48,328 nucleotides of DNA from a virus, in the IMG/VR virus record IMGVR_UViG_3300032116_000331, positions 1 through 48,328 of that record; one strand, 5' to 3'. The translations under genes were made by a program, and so were the position numbers. Shown piece after piece: positions 1 to 5,912 of this stretch (the stretch's first letter is position 1; the number at the start of each line of letters is the position of its first letter). Below the pieces are notes generated by a model. That model saw only the letters and a program-made list of their open reading frames with translations. It was not told where the DNA came from and ran no database searches.

Positions 1-75
1 TGCCATTTCCCCCGCATCTACTACCAACGTGCCAGAGGGACCCCGGACGCATGCCGCCCCCGTGTCGGCGCTCAC
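1..75 (-). CDS. terS: Terminase small subunit, N-terminal part (gene split by the window ends)
   Basis: A GTG at 75 overlaps the stop of the preceding gene as GTGA, the same coupling used throughout this cluster. The 25 codons from 75 to 1 are open and continue in frame at base 48328. The N-terminal residues include VDAGEMAG, which supplies the first helix of a winged helix-turn-helix whose second helix, MDRKTVSKRL, lies at the right-hand end. The joined product is 176 residues, similar in size to lambda Nu1. Nu1-type subunits bind the packaging site and recruit the large subunit. The join is inference from frame continuity and domain completeness; without it the gene at the right end would start in mid-HTH. 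Confidence 0.8.
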   Translation of the reverse strand, partial: MSADTGAACVRGPSGTLVVDAGEMA

Positions 76-464
76 CGCTTGTCCTCAATCGCTCGCGTCG
101 CCAGCTGATCGCCGATCACGCCCATGATGTAGTTCGTCAGCGCAGTGGCCGCGAAGTGGATCGGCAGGAACATGTCTGCCCTTTCCTCTACGGTGTCAGG
201 CCACATGCACATCGATCGCTGGTTGATGTAGATCGGCACGATGTCGAGCTTGTCGCTGTAGACCCAGCCGGATCGGCCCTGGTATGGGCAAGCCGTGCCG
301 CTGTCATCCAGCTCCATGCGCAGGCCGAACTTGCGGAACTCTTCCGACTGGCTCAGCCAGCTCGCCATCAGCTCCCAGGCGCGCAGGCAGTGGGCCTCAT
401 AGTCGTCATGGGACATCTGCACGTCCCGCACATCGACGAAGCGCACGTTCACGGAATCGCTCAC
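72..464 (-). CDS. Hypothetical protein between the spanins and terS
   Basis: This 130-residue protein starts at GTG 464, sharing GTGA with the stop of the Rz1-like gene, and ends with a GTGA overlap into terS. An upstream in-frame start at 554 would lie inside the spanin gene and adds an arginine-rich shadow segment, so I rejected it. The protein is acidic-aromatic with no signal peptide and no clear membrane segment. It sits where lambda has the end of its lysis genes and cos, and here it links lysis and packaging genes without a gap. I do not recognise the family. A virion or packaging accessory role would be a guess. Confidence 0.75.
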   Translation of the reverse strand: MSDSVNVRFVDVRDVQMSHDDYEAHCLRAWELMASWLSQSEEFRKFGLRMELDDSGTACPYQGRSGWVYSDKLDIVPIYINQRSMCMWPDTVEERADMFLPIHFAATALTNYIMGVIGDQLATRAIEDKR

Positions 465-781
465 TGCCCGCACTCCCGAGTCACGCCGCACACGATCCCC
501 ACCCGCTCCATGTTCTCGACGCAGCGCAGGCAGGAAGCGCGGGCTGCATCGCACTGTTCGGCCAGCTCGCGCAGAGGCAGGGCCACTTGCTCAGCCAGGG
601 CATCCCATGTCTCGGGTGCTTCCGGGTTGCCTGTCCACCGAGGCCACTGCGGCGGCAGGCACGAAGCCTTGCACTCAGCACTGCAGCTCACGGACACAGG
701 CCCGAGGTCAGGCGGTCGGATGGCCTGTTGGGTGCAGCCTGCGAGGGCCAGCACCAGCAGCGCCACGGATGCGCGCATCAC
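461..781 (-). CDS. Rz1-like outer-membrane spanin lipoprotein
   Basis: The 106-residue product has a short hydrophobic signal (VALLVLALAGC) ending in a lipobox cysteine near residue 16, as expected for an outer-membrane lipoprotein. It follows the Rz-like gene with a GTGA overlap (GTG at 781; the next codon is ATG at 778). o-Spanins bind the periplasmic end of the i-spanin and fuse the two membranes in the last step of lysis. It is longer than lambda Rz1 and only mildly proline-rich, and it is placed in tandem after Rz rather than embedded within it. Function is assigned from the lipobox plus position. Confidence 0.75.
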   Translation of the reverse strand: MMRASVALLVLALAGCTQQAIRPPDLGPVSVSCSAECKASCLPPQWPRWTGNPEAPETWDALAEQVALPLRELAEQCDAARASCLRCVENMERVGIVCGVTRECGQ

Positions 782-1176
782 TCCCCACCCACCAGAGCAT
801 TGACCGCATCCATGCGCTCTTGCCCAGGCGCACAGGCGGGCGCAGGCAGCGAGGCGATACGGTCGCGGTAGACCACGCGCGCGGTGCGTCCGCGCTCGGC
901 GATCTCGATCAGGTCTTGCAGCAGCAGGCTGCGATCCAACTCGGCCAGGCTCACAAGCTGGGCCAGTTGGTCGGCGCGCTCAGACAGCGCTTCCGCCCGG
1001 CCACGCTGCACAGCCGTGGCGATCTCACCTTCCGCTTTCTCGCGCGCGGCGCCGAGCTTCAGCAGCAGCCATGCGTTCCCGCTCAAGCTCAGTAGCAGGG
1101 TCGAGCCCAGCACGCCCGCTGTGATCCATGCAGCGCGCGCCGTCGTTGCCCCAGACAGGGATGCAAGGATGGTCAC
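778..1176 (-). CDS. Rz-like inner-membrane spanin
   Basis: The product has 132 residues. One N-terminal membrane segment (about residues 15-40, WITAGVLGSTLLLSLSGNAW) is followed by a charged region that looks coiled-coil (AAREKAEGEIATAVQRGRAE) and a short tail with one cysteine. This is the layout of i-spanins, which cross the inner membrane and reach through the periplasm to the o-spanin. The start is GTG at 1176, whose TGA partner (1175-1173) ends a 24-codon frame upstream. The next gene encodes the lipoprotein partner. Family assignment rests on topology and context, since spanins share little sequence. Confidence 0.8.
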   Translation of the reverse strand: MTILASLSGATTARAAWITAGVLGSTLLLSLSGNAWLLLKLGAAREKAEGEIATAVQRGRAEALSERADQLAQLVSLAELDRSLLLQDLIEIAERGRTARVVYRDRIASLPAPACAPGQERMDAVNALVGGE

Positions 1177-1243
1177 TCTGCTGTCTCCCGCATCTGTACC
1201 GTTCGGGCTGCCAGTGCGTGCAGGTTGCGCATGTAAGGGTCAT
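1025..1243 (-). CDS. Possible cysteine-rich small protein overlapping Rz
   Basis: ATG at 1243 overlaps the previous stop as ATGA and opens a 72-residue frame. Its first half is cysteine-rich (CATCTHW, then three more cysteines, with GNDGARC), resembling small phage proteins with a C-x2-C-x2-W zinc-ribbon-like start. The second half (from about residue 45) overlaps the Rz gene out of frame and looks like its shadow. It competes with the 24-codon frame at 1173-1247, which couples directly to Rz. Either one or both may be translated. Confidence 0.45.
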   Translation of the reverse strand: MTLTCATCTHWQPERYRCGRQQSDHPCIPVWGNDGARCMDHSGRAGLDPATELERERMAAAEARRRARESGR

Positions 1244-1247
1244 TCAT
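1173..1247 (-). CDS. 24-codon frame linking two lysis genes
   Basis: ATG at 1247 begins MNDPYMRNLHALAARTVQMR and so on, ending with TGA at 1175-1173 that shares GTGA with the Rz start. It also overlaps the end of the gene at 1240-1464. The unbroken stop-start chain is the argument for translation: without it, the Rz start would be the only one in this cassette lacking an upstream partner. The peptide has no recognisable motif. It may serve only to carry ribosomes to Rz. Confidence 0.4.
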   Translation of the reverse strand: MNDPYMRNLHALAARTVQMRETAE

Positions 1248-1464
1248 CCGCGGGGCTGGTGACAGCGCCCAAGGCGACCGAAAGCATGCCAGCGATCTCG
1301 ATCGAGTCCATGTCTCGGCCGAGGGCGCGCAGTGTGACCTCGCCCTTGCATTCGGTGATCAGGACGGCGCGGTTGACTGGCGAGCGCAACAGGTCGCCGG
1401 CCAAGTCTTGCAGGTCTTGCGGGATGCTCCCGCCGCCGATGCTCTCGATCTGGCGCACTATCAC
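1240..1464 (-). CDS. Hypothetical 74-residue protein of the lysis cassette
   Basis: GTG at 1464 overlaps the lipoprotein gene stop as GTGA. The product is soluble and mixed alpha/beta in character (MIVRQIESIGGGSIPQDLQD at the start, ending ...AVTSPADE) with no signal sequence or membrane segment. Its place between an exported lipoprotein and the spanins says only that it is expressed late. I do not recognise the family. Confidence 0.7.
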   Translation of the reverse strand: MIVRQIESIGGGSIPQDLQDLAGDLLRSPVNRAVLITECKGEVTLRALGRDMDSIEIAGMLSVALGAVTSPADE

Positions 1465-2198
1465 TCGTCCTCGTCAGGCTCAGGCAATGGCGCCGTCTGC
1501 TGGCACAGGTTGCCAGTGCAACGCGGGCCTGTGTTGCCAAGGTCGCGATACGGGCCGGGGCTGTCCAAGCGATTGCCAGTGCCGAAGTCGGTAGCCGTGT
1601 CGATCCGATCGCCGCCGATGGTGTCGCGACGGGTGTCGTCACCCATGCGCCAGTCGCCAACGTGTTGGTCGCGCCCGATCTGGTCGCGCCCCACGGTGGT
1701 GGTGTCGCCGATGTGCTGCGTCCCGCTGATCAGGTCGCCGCCGACATAGGTGCCAGGGGCCTGCATCGCAAAGGCGTCTGCCACGCGGCCGGTGACGCCT
1801 CCTAGCGCTTCCACGATGGCCACCTCGCGCCCGGCGTTGACCTCGGCAATGCGCACGCTGTTGCGGCCGGCGTCGATAGCCGCATAGGTCTGGCCAAGAC
1901 TAGGCAACGCGCCCAGCAAGGCCAAACCGACACGCTCGGCAGCGCCAGGCTGGCGAACGTACTGGCTGACTCCCTGCTGGCCTGCGCCGCCCTGCACTGC
2001 CATTGCGGCGAAAGCCTTGGCGGCCACGACGCAGGTCGGGTCGCCGTTGCATGCGTCGGCGTCGGCGATCGTGGCGAGCTGCTGCGCCTGCTGCTGCTGT
2101 GCGCGGGCGTTGGCTTCGATATAGGCCGAGTAATTCGCGTCCGGGGTGCTCGCGCACGCGGAAAGGGCCAGCACAGCCAGCACGAGAATCGATCGCAT
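1461..2198 (-). CDS. Phage-encoded lipoprotein with repetitive acidic C-terminus
   Basis: This is a 245-residue protein with a typical lipoprotein signal (ILVLAVLALSACAST; lipobox cysteine near residue 15) and a good ribosome site (GGAGAACACC before ATG 2198). After a glutamine-rich stretch comes an alanine-rich middle that contains two cysteines (DACNGDPTC). The C-terminal third is built from loosely repeated short G-D/R-x-I units (GGDLISGT, GRDQIGRDQHVGDW, GGDRID), which suggests a regular beta structure. It follows the endolysin with an 8-base gap. It could act in lysis, or be a surface protein made late. No specific function is supported. Confidence 0.75.
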   Translation of the reverse strand: MRSILVLAVLALSACASTPDANYSAYIEANARAQQQQAQQLATIADADACNGDPTCVVAAKAFAAMAVQGGAGQQGVSQYVRQPGAAERVGLALLGALPSLGQTYAAIDAGRNSVRIAEVNAGREVAIVEALGGVTGRVADAFAMQAPGTYVGGDLISGTQHIGDTTTVGRDQIGRDQHVGDWRMGDDTRRDTIGGDRIDTATDFGTGNRLDSPGPYRDLGNTGPRCTGNLCQQTAPLPEPDEDE

Positions 2199-2207
2199 GG
2201 TGTTCTC

Positions 2208-2723
2208 CTAGCCCGGGACGGGCGTGTTGCCCAGGCACAGCGAGCGCGCGTGATCGCGTCGCACCACAATGCCGCGGCAGTTGTTCTTGGGGTCGCGGCA
2301 GTCACGGCCGCCGACGAATGTCCAGCGCATGAATTGCTCGCAGTAGACGGCCGGGGGCTGCCCACTGTTGATCTGTCGCACCAGCGTGCTGCTGCACACA
2401 GCTTGCTCGCCGACGTTGTAGCCGAGGTCAACCAGCGAGACGGCCACGTTGACCGGCACCGGACGATGTAGGCAGCGCTCGATGCGCGACCACGAAACTT
2501 CGACCCGGCGGCCGAGCATCTGCATGCATTGCTCGTGCGTGAAGGTCTGGCCCATGCGGATGTGCGGGCCTGTCTCGCCAACGCAGGCAGTCGGCACGCG
2601 CTCGCCCCATACCGGGTCCGCGTAAGTCCGAAGCACCACGTTCTCATTTGCCACCAGCAGCGCAGACGCGCCAAGGATGACCGCTGCGGCGCTTCCGCCG
2701 ATCAGCTTGCTCTGCGGCTTCAC
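2208..2723 (-). CDS. SAR endolysin (GH24 lysozyme)
   Basis: The 171-residue muramidase starts at GTG 2723, in a GTGA overlap with its neighbour. Residues 8-25 (IGGSAAAVILGASALLVA) are a weakly hydrophobic, glycine/alanine/serine-rich signal-anchor-release segment, so export should use Sec with later release from the membrane. The active site follows at once: Glu27, then Asp36 after eight residues, as in T4-type lysozymes, with Thr45 as the third residue. The D-to-T spacing is three residues longer than the classic five because of the WGERVP insert. C-terminal motifs (NVAVSLVDLGYNVG) fit GH24. It cleaves the glycan strands of peptidoglycan. Confidence 0.9.
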   Translation of the reverse strand: MKPQSKLIGGSAAAVILGASALLVANENVVLRTYADPVWGERVPTACVGETGPHIRMGQTFTHEQCMQMLGRRVEVSWSRIERCLHRPVPVNVAVSLVDLGYNVGEQAVCSSTLVRQINSGQPPAVYCEQFMRWTFVGGRDCRDPKNNCRGIVVRRDHARSLCLGNTPVPG

Positions 2724-2989
2724 AGGAGGCCGAACTGCTTGCGGAGCCAGTGCGAGAACGGCATCGGCGCAGCAGGCGCCACGTCCTCGGGGTTGTTCAT
2801 GGCGCGCTCAAGCGCGACGGCGATCTGGTCCTCAGTGAACAGGAGCGGACGCAGCGTGTCGCCGTCATCGATGTGGGCGCAGTAGTAGCTTGCGCCTGAT
2901 CCGAACTTCCGTTCTGTGTTCGGCGTGCGCTCGCTGACATAGATGCGGGAACGCACGGGCGGCGGGGTGATGATGATGATCGTGCTCAC
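2720..2989 (-). CDS. Hypothetical protein upstream of the endolysin
   Basis: This 89-residue protein is coupled on both sides by GTGA (start GTG 2989; its stop overlaps the endolysin start). It opens with MSTIIIITPPPVRSR, too short for a membrane anchor, then a charged soluble body containing LLFTEDQIAVALERAMNNPE and a C-terminal WLRKQFGLL. The LFTEDQI-x-VA-LERA pattern looks conserved in tone, but I cannot name the family. Position between the small membrane proteins and the endolysin suggests late expression, not a known lysis role. Confidence 0.7.
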   Translation of the reverse strand: MSTIIIITPPPVRSRIYVSERTPNTERKFGSGASYYCAHIDDGDTLRPLLFTEDQIAVALERAMNNPEDVAPAAPMPFSHWLRKQFGLL

Positions 2990-3273
2990 TCGGCGTCCTC
3001 GGGCTTGAGATGGGGCGCTTGGGCGTAGATCGCCGCCAGGTAGTCGCGCAGGGTCTGGACGTCACGGCGCAGCTCGCTCACTTCGGCATCGCGCCGCTGC
3101 GCCTCTTGGCGCGAGACGACGACGAAGACCACCGAAAGCGCGCACACCACTGCCAGAGCGGTAGTGCACAGCCAGACCCCGACGCCTCCGGCGTTGATCT
3201 GGACTGTCGTTGTGTTGGTCCCTCGCAGCGCTTTAAGCAGGCCAGCGAGTTCTTCGTGCCTATCCGTCGGCAC
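2986..3273 (-). CDS. Small membrane protein of the lysis cassette (holin or antiholin candidate)
   Basis: I take GTG 3273 as the start, giving 95 residues; the longer frame to 3399 would lie deep inside the preceding gene. It has an N-terminal soluble stretch (HEELAGLLKALRG), one membrane segment around residues 30-52 (GVWLCTTALAVVCALSVVFVVV) and a coiled-coil-like charged tail (RRDAEVSELRRDVQTLRDYL). Being a single-span protein next to another single-span protein and a SAR endolysin, it could form part of a holin/antiholin pair. The shared coiled-coil design of the two also fits a hetero-oligomer. Assignment is by topology only. Confidence 0.6.
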   Translation of the reverse strand: MPTDRHEELAGLLKALRGTNTTTVQINAGGVGVWLCTTALAVVCALSVVFVVVSRQEAQRRDAEVSELRRDVQTLRDYLAAIYAQAPHLKPEDAE

Positions 3274-3583
3274 GCGGTTTGATCCGGCTGTTGACTCGGG
3301 TGTATCGCGCACCGTCGATCCCTTCGCGGTCGGAAAGGATGTCGACCGCTCGCTGGAGTGGCTCAAGCCGCGATTCCAGCTCGTCGAAGCACTCGCCAAT
3401 GAATGCCCGAAGCGCTTTCATGTCGGCCTCGAACTTGGGCGCATGAACTGCCGTGTCTTCCTGGCGCTGCACGCGCAGCTCAATGGCGTGGATGCGCTTT
3501 TGAAGGGCCAAGATCCAGCCCACAACAGCACCGCCCACGGTCACCAGACCGCCCGCGATTGTCAGGAAGGTCATCAGGTCCAT
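3260..3583 (-). CDS. Holin-like small membrane protein
   Basis: First gene of the late lysis cassette, 107 residues. Residues 4-26 (MTFLTIAGGLVTVGGAVVGWILA) form a glycine-rich membrane span, followed by a long predicted coiled coil (LQKRIHAIELRVQRQEDT and on to FDELESRLEPLQRAVDIL). Many phages of this type place their holin first. The start at ATG 3583 has only a weak ribosome site. It overlaps the next gene by 14 bases. Holins depolarise the inner membrane and so trigger release of a SAR endolysin. Sequence alone cannot separate holin from a structural membrane protein. Confidence 0.6.
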   Translation of the reverse strand: MDLMTFLTIAGGLVTVGGAVVGWILALQKRIHAIELRVQRQEDTAVHAPKFEADMKALRAFIGECFDELESRLEPLQRAVDILSDREGIDGARYTRVNSRIKPRADG

Positions 3584-3848
3584 GGGAATCCATGCCGGGT
3601 CACGCTAGGGGAGAACATAGGCCGTTGGCGCGAAGGAACGGGCGCGCCGCAGAAACCAGACCGCAACGCGGGAGGCTAACGCCCCGGCTGCCTAAGTTGT
3701 GCCGTGAAGTCGGCCCCGCACCCTCGGCTTGCGAGTGCCGGCGTTTTGCCGGCGGGGTTCGGAAACGAAAAAGCCCCGCACTTGGCGGGGCTTTCGCGCC
3801 GGCAACTTCGCCAGCGTGCCAAGATTTCACCACCGCATGGCTGCCACG
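3584..3848 (-). promoter_or_regulatory. Late-gene leader between the putative antiterminator and the lysis cassette
   Basis: About 265 bases without a gene. It holds an intrinsic terminator (3770-3794) and a second hairpin (3737-3753, GCCGGC arms around a five-base loop), both ahead of the lysis genes. This is the lambda pR'-tR'-lysis arrangement, in which a Q-type protein lets polymerase through. I could not find a convincing late promoter; TTGGCA-like bases near 3809-3826 on the minus strand lack a clear -10 box. Confidence 0.5.
3770..3794 (-). terminator. Intrinsic terminator in the late leader
   Basis: A perfect 10-base stem (AAAGCCCCGC against GCGGGGCTTT) with a 5-base loop. On the minus strand it is followed by a run of five T, so it should stop leftward transcripts unless they are antiterminated. 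It is nearly symmetrical and may also act on the plus strand. Confidence 0.85.
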
Positions 3849-4268
3849 TCAAGCGGCCCGAGCAAGCGCCATGAACCGCCCTTCGACAAGGGCGAATCCG
3901 ACATCGTGCAGCGCTCGATACTGTGCCCGACTGATCTTCTGCCCGATCAGTTCGCATGCCGTCTCAAGGCGCTCAACTTGGACACGACCGCGGCCGGCGT
4001 ACCAAGCTCGCAGGACGTGCGCGGCCTTGGGTCGCGTAATGCCCAGCTCGTGCACCATCACTTCAACCTCGAAGGCCTCCTGATCGACCTCAAGAGGCTT
4101 GAAGCCAGTGGGCCGCGACGGCATTTCGCCCTTGTGCTCGATCAGCACCTGGAGCATGTTTTTGCTTTGGTGGCCGAGATACTCGCAATCTCGGTGCAGG
4201 GCGAACTCGCGCCCCCACGCATGCAGACGGGCCTCGACGTAGGCGCCGAAGGTGTTGATCGAAGTCAT
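3849..4268 (-). CDS. Putative late-gene antiterminator (Q-like)
   Basis: 139 residues from ATG 4268, chosen because AGGAACGCC lies eight bases upstream and because ATGA overlaps the preceding small gene. The protein contains an HTH-like segment (VEVMVHELGITRPKAAHVLRAWYAGRGR) and a C-terminal helix pair (LETACELIGQKISRAQYRAL). The supporting evidence is position: last gene of the early leftward operon, directly before the leader with a terminator and the lysis cassette, which is where Q sits in lambda. I cannot match a named Q family, so it could be a different DNA-binding regulator of late genes. Confidence 0.55.
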   Translation of the reverse strand: MTSINTFGAYVEARLHAWGREFALHRDCEYLGHQSKNMLQVLIEHKGEMPSRPTGFKPLEVDQEAFEVEVMVHELGITRPKAAHVLRAWYAGRGRVQVERLETACELIGQKISRAQYRALHDVGFALVEGRFMALARAA

Positions 4269-4420
4269 AGGCGGCGTTCCTCTGGCAGCGATTCGGGGAA
4301 GCAGAGTTCGGGGTGCTCGCACATGCGTTCGCCCCAGCAGTAGAAGCAGTCACCCAGCCGAGGCTGGTAGCGCACAGGCGGTGGCGCGAACAGGTCGGGC
4401 TGGTCATGGTCAGGCTGCAC
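4265..4420 (-). CDS. Small cysteine-rich protein (51 residues)
   Basis: Starts at GTG 4420 inside the end of the RuvC-like gene (11-base overlap) and ends with ATGA into the antiterminator gene, filling what would otherwise be a gap. The product begins VQPDHDQPDLFAPPPVRY and holds four clustered cysteines (DCFYCWGERMCEHPELC), which could bind zinc. Coding use of GC-rich third positions matches the neighbours. Function unknown; small zinc-ribbon proteins are common in lambdoid nin regions. Confidence 0.7.
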   Translation of the reverse strand: MQPDHDQPDLFAPPPVRYQPRLGDCFYCWGERMCEHPELCFPESLPEERRL

Positions 4421-4886
4421 GGGTGATGCCCTCGGGCCGAAGTCCTGCGACGGTGACTGCGACCGCCAGCGCTGGCCATGCGTGGGACTTGACGCCGTAT
4501 GTGGGGCCGGGCGACTTCTTGCTGCCCTGTGGCCCCAGCAGATCGATCAAGGCCTGCCGGATGTTGGCGTCCTTGGCCCTGGCGCTGCCGCAGAGGTGCA
4601 TCTTGACCGCGTGCCGGGTGACAAGCTGCACTTCGCGACCGCGCTCTGCGCACGTCTCAACCATGCGGCCGATGTTGACGCAGGTGGCGAAGACCTCGGC
4701 GCCTACAGGCATGCCGTAGGACGCGATCATCTCGACGGCGATCCGACAGGCGGGCGTGTGCGTCGCCGTGCCGCGCAGCATCGCCAGCGTCTCGTGCAGG
4801 GTGGACACGCCCGAGTCCATCACGGTCAGGCCGGAAAGCAGAGCCCATCCGCATTGTTCGGGGCCGGGGTCGATTGCGAGGATCAC
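4410..4886 (-). CDS. RuvC-like Holliday junction resolvase
   Basis: 158 residues from GTG 4886, which shares GTGA with the upstream stop. The N-terminus has the RNase H-fold first strand with catalytic aspartate (VILAIDPGPEQCGWALL). A glutamate follows in VEMIASYG, and the C-terminal KSPGPTYGVKSHAWPALAVA places the final acidic/His region of RuvC-type enzymes. KDANIRQALIDLLGP matches the helix before the last catalytic residue. It should resolve branched recombination or replication intermediates before packaging, working with the Erf/exonuclease/SSB set encoded on the other strand. Lambdoid phages often carry Rap, RusA or a RuvC homologue at this place. Confidence 0.85.
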   Translation of the reverse strand: MILAIDPGPEQCGWALLSGLTVMDSGVSTLHETLAMLRGTATHTPACRIAVEMIASYGMPVGAEVFATCVNIGRMVETCAERGREVQLVTRHAVKMHLCGSARAKDANIRQALIDLLGPQGSKKSPGPTYGVKSHAWPALAVAVTVAGLRPEGITRAA

Positions 4887-5176
4887 GCCATCCTCCGGCC
4901 GATCTCGGCGGCTACGCGGGTGATGGCGCGGCGTACGTCGGCGGTTGATTCCACATTCCCGCCGTGCTCCCAAATCAGCCAGTCAATGGTTTCGTCTTGA
5001 AGCACCTTCACCATCAACCGAAACGCATCGCCGTCGTCGTCGATCGGGTTCCAGAACATCCAGACACCGTCCGCGACACCGCCATCGCAATGGAACTTTC
5101 CAGGCGCGTACTCTCGCACCCTGTAGCCAGCCGCCTTCGCCGCCAGCTCCAACAGCTCGCGATCCTCACTGTTCAT
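4883..5176 (-). CDS. Hypothetical phage protein
   Basis: 97 residues starting at ATG 5176 (ATGA overlap; GGAGG lies upstream). The opening, MNSEDRELLELAAKAAG, followed by a small alpha/beta domain with FWNPIDDDGDAFRLMVKV, is a pattern often seen in small proteins of phage replication/nin regions. It ends in a helical RRAITRVAAEIGRRMA. The upstream in-frame extension to 5374 is arginine/proline-rich shadow and was excluded. Function unknown. Confidence 0.8.
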   Translation of the reverse strand: MNSEDRELLELAAKAAGYRVREYAPGKFHCDGGVADGVWMFWNPIDDDGDAFRLMVKVLQDETIDWLIWEHGGNVESTADVRRAITRVAAEIGRRMA

Positions 5177-5439
5177 GCCGCCTCCGCTTGCTTGGCGCGC
5201 TCGATCACGCGCGGGTCTTGTGGGATGTGCCGGCAGCCGAGGCAGCGCCAGCCCTCGCGCCCGGGGATCGACTCGGTAGCGGGGTCTTCCTGCGGGTGGA
5301 CTGCCCAGGACTTGCAGTCCTGCGACATGGGCAGCGGGAAGTCGGGTCGGTTGAAGCACAGCGGCCTTTCCCATGCCCGCGCGCGCATGGCGTTCTCGGG
5401 CTGCGTGGGGTACTGGATGGGCTGGCTGTAGATGCTCAC
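5173..5439 (-). CDS. Hypothetical protein with a CxxC motif
   Basis: 88 residues from GTG 5439 (GTGA with the HNH gene stop), ending in ATGA with the next gene. It contains one C-x2-C pair (WRCLGCRHIP) and one further cysteine pair at a distance (CFNRPDF, DCKSW), so a zinc site is possible. The sequence is proline-rich and hydrophilic throughout. I do not recognise it. Confidence 0.75.
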   Translation of the reverse strand: MSIYSQPIQYPTQPENAMRARAWERPLCFNRPDFPLPMSQDCKSWAVHPQEDPATESIPGREGWRCLGCRHIPQDPRVIERAKQAEAA

Positions 5440-5912
5440 GGACTGCACTCCATGTAGGCCGCGATCACTTCTGCCGCGACCTGCGGGACGAGATAGGCGA
5501 TTGCCCGCTGCAGAATGGCCGGATCGTCGCCAACAACTCCCAGCATGTGATTGCAACCACGGCATAGCAGGCCACGAACGGCGCCAGTCGCGTGACAGTG
5601 ATCGACATGGAACACGCCCTTGAACTGGTCAGCCTCAAGGGCATGGCAAATGGCGCAGTTGCCACCCTGCGCTTCCAGCATTGCCTGATAGTCGGCCAGC
5701 GTCACCCCGTACTTGCGCACTAGGTGGCGCTCTCGGGTAGCTGTCTTGTCCTTGGCATACCGATCCCGCTCATACGTTGGCTTAGCTTCGCGCCATGCGC
5801 GCTGAGCGGCCGTCCGACAGTCCTTGCAGCGCGACATGTGACGCCCACGTCTCGCCTCGTACAAAAAGCAATCAAGCGGGCGCTGCGTCTTGCACCCTGT
5901 GCAGATCTTCAT
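5436..5912 (-). CDS. Endonuclease VII-like HNH endonuclease
   Basis: 158 residues from ATG 5912, overlapping the methyltransferase stop as ATGA. The N-terminus has a two-C-x2-C zinc-binding element (CTGCK, CKDC). The core is the recombination endonuclease VII pattern: KYGVTLADYQAMLEAQGGNC, then CAIC, VDHCHATG, VRGLLCRGCNHMLG. Catalytic His/Asn and zinc cysteines are present. Such proteins include T4 gp49 and free-standing homing endonucleases. The last 17 residues (PQVAAEVIAAYMECSP region) match the C-terminus of the adjacent methyltransferase, not an HNH protein, which points to insertion next to or into a methyltransferase gene. Confidence 0.85.
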   Translation of the reverse strand: MKICTGCKTQRPLDCFLYEARRGRHMSRCKDCRTAAQRAWREAKPTYERDRYAKDKTATRERHLVRKYGVTLADYQAMLEAQGGNCAICHALEADQFKGVFHVDHCHATGAVRGLLCRGCNHMLGVVGDDPAILQRAIAYLVPQVAAEVIAAYMECSP

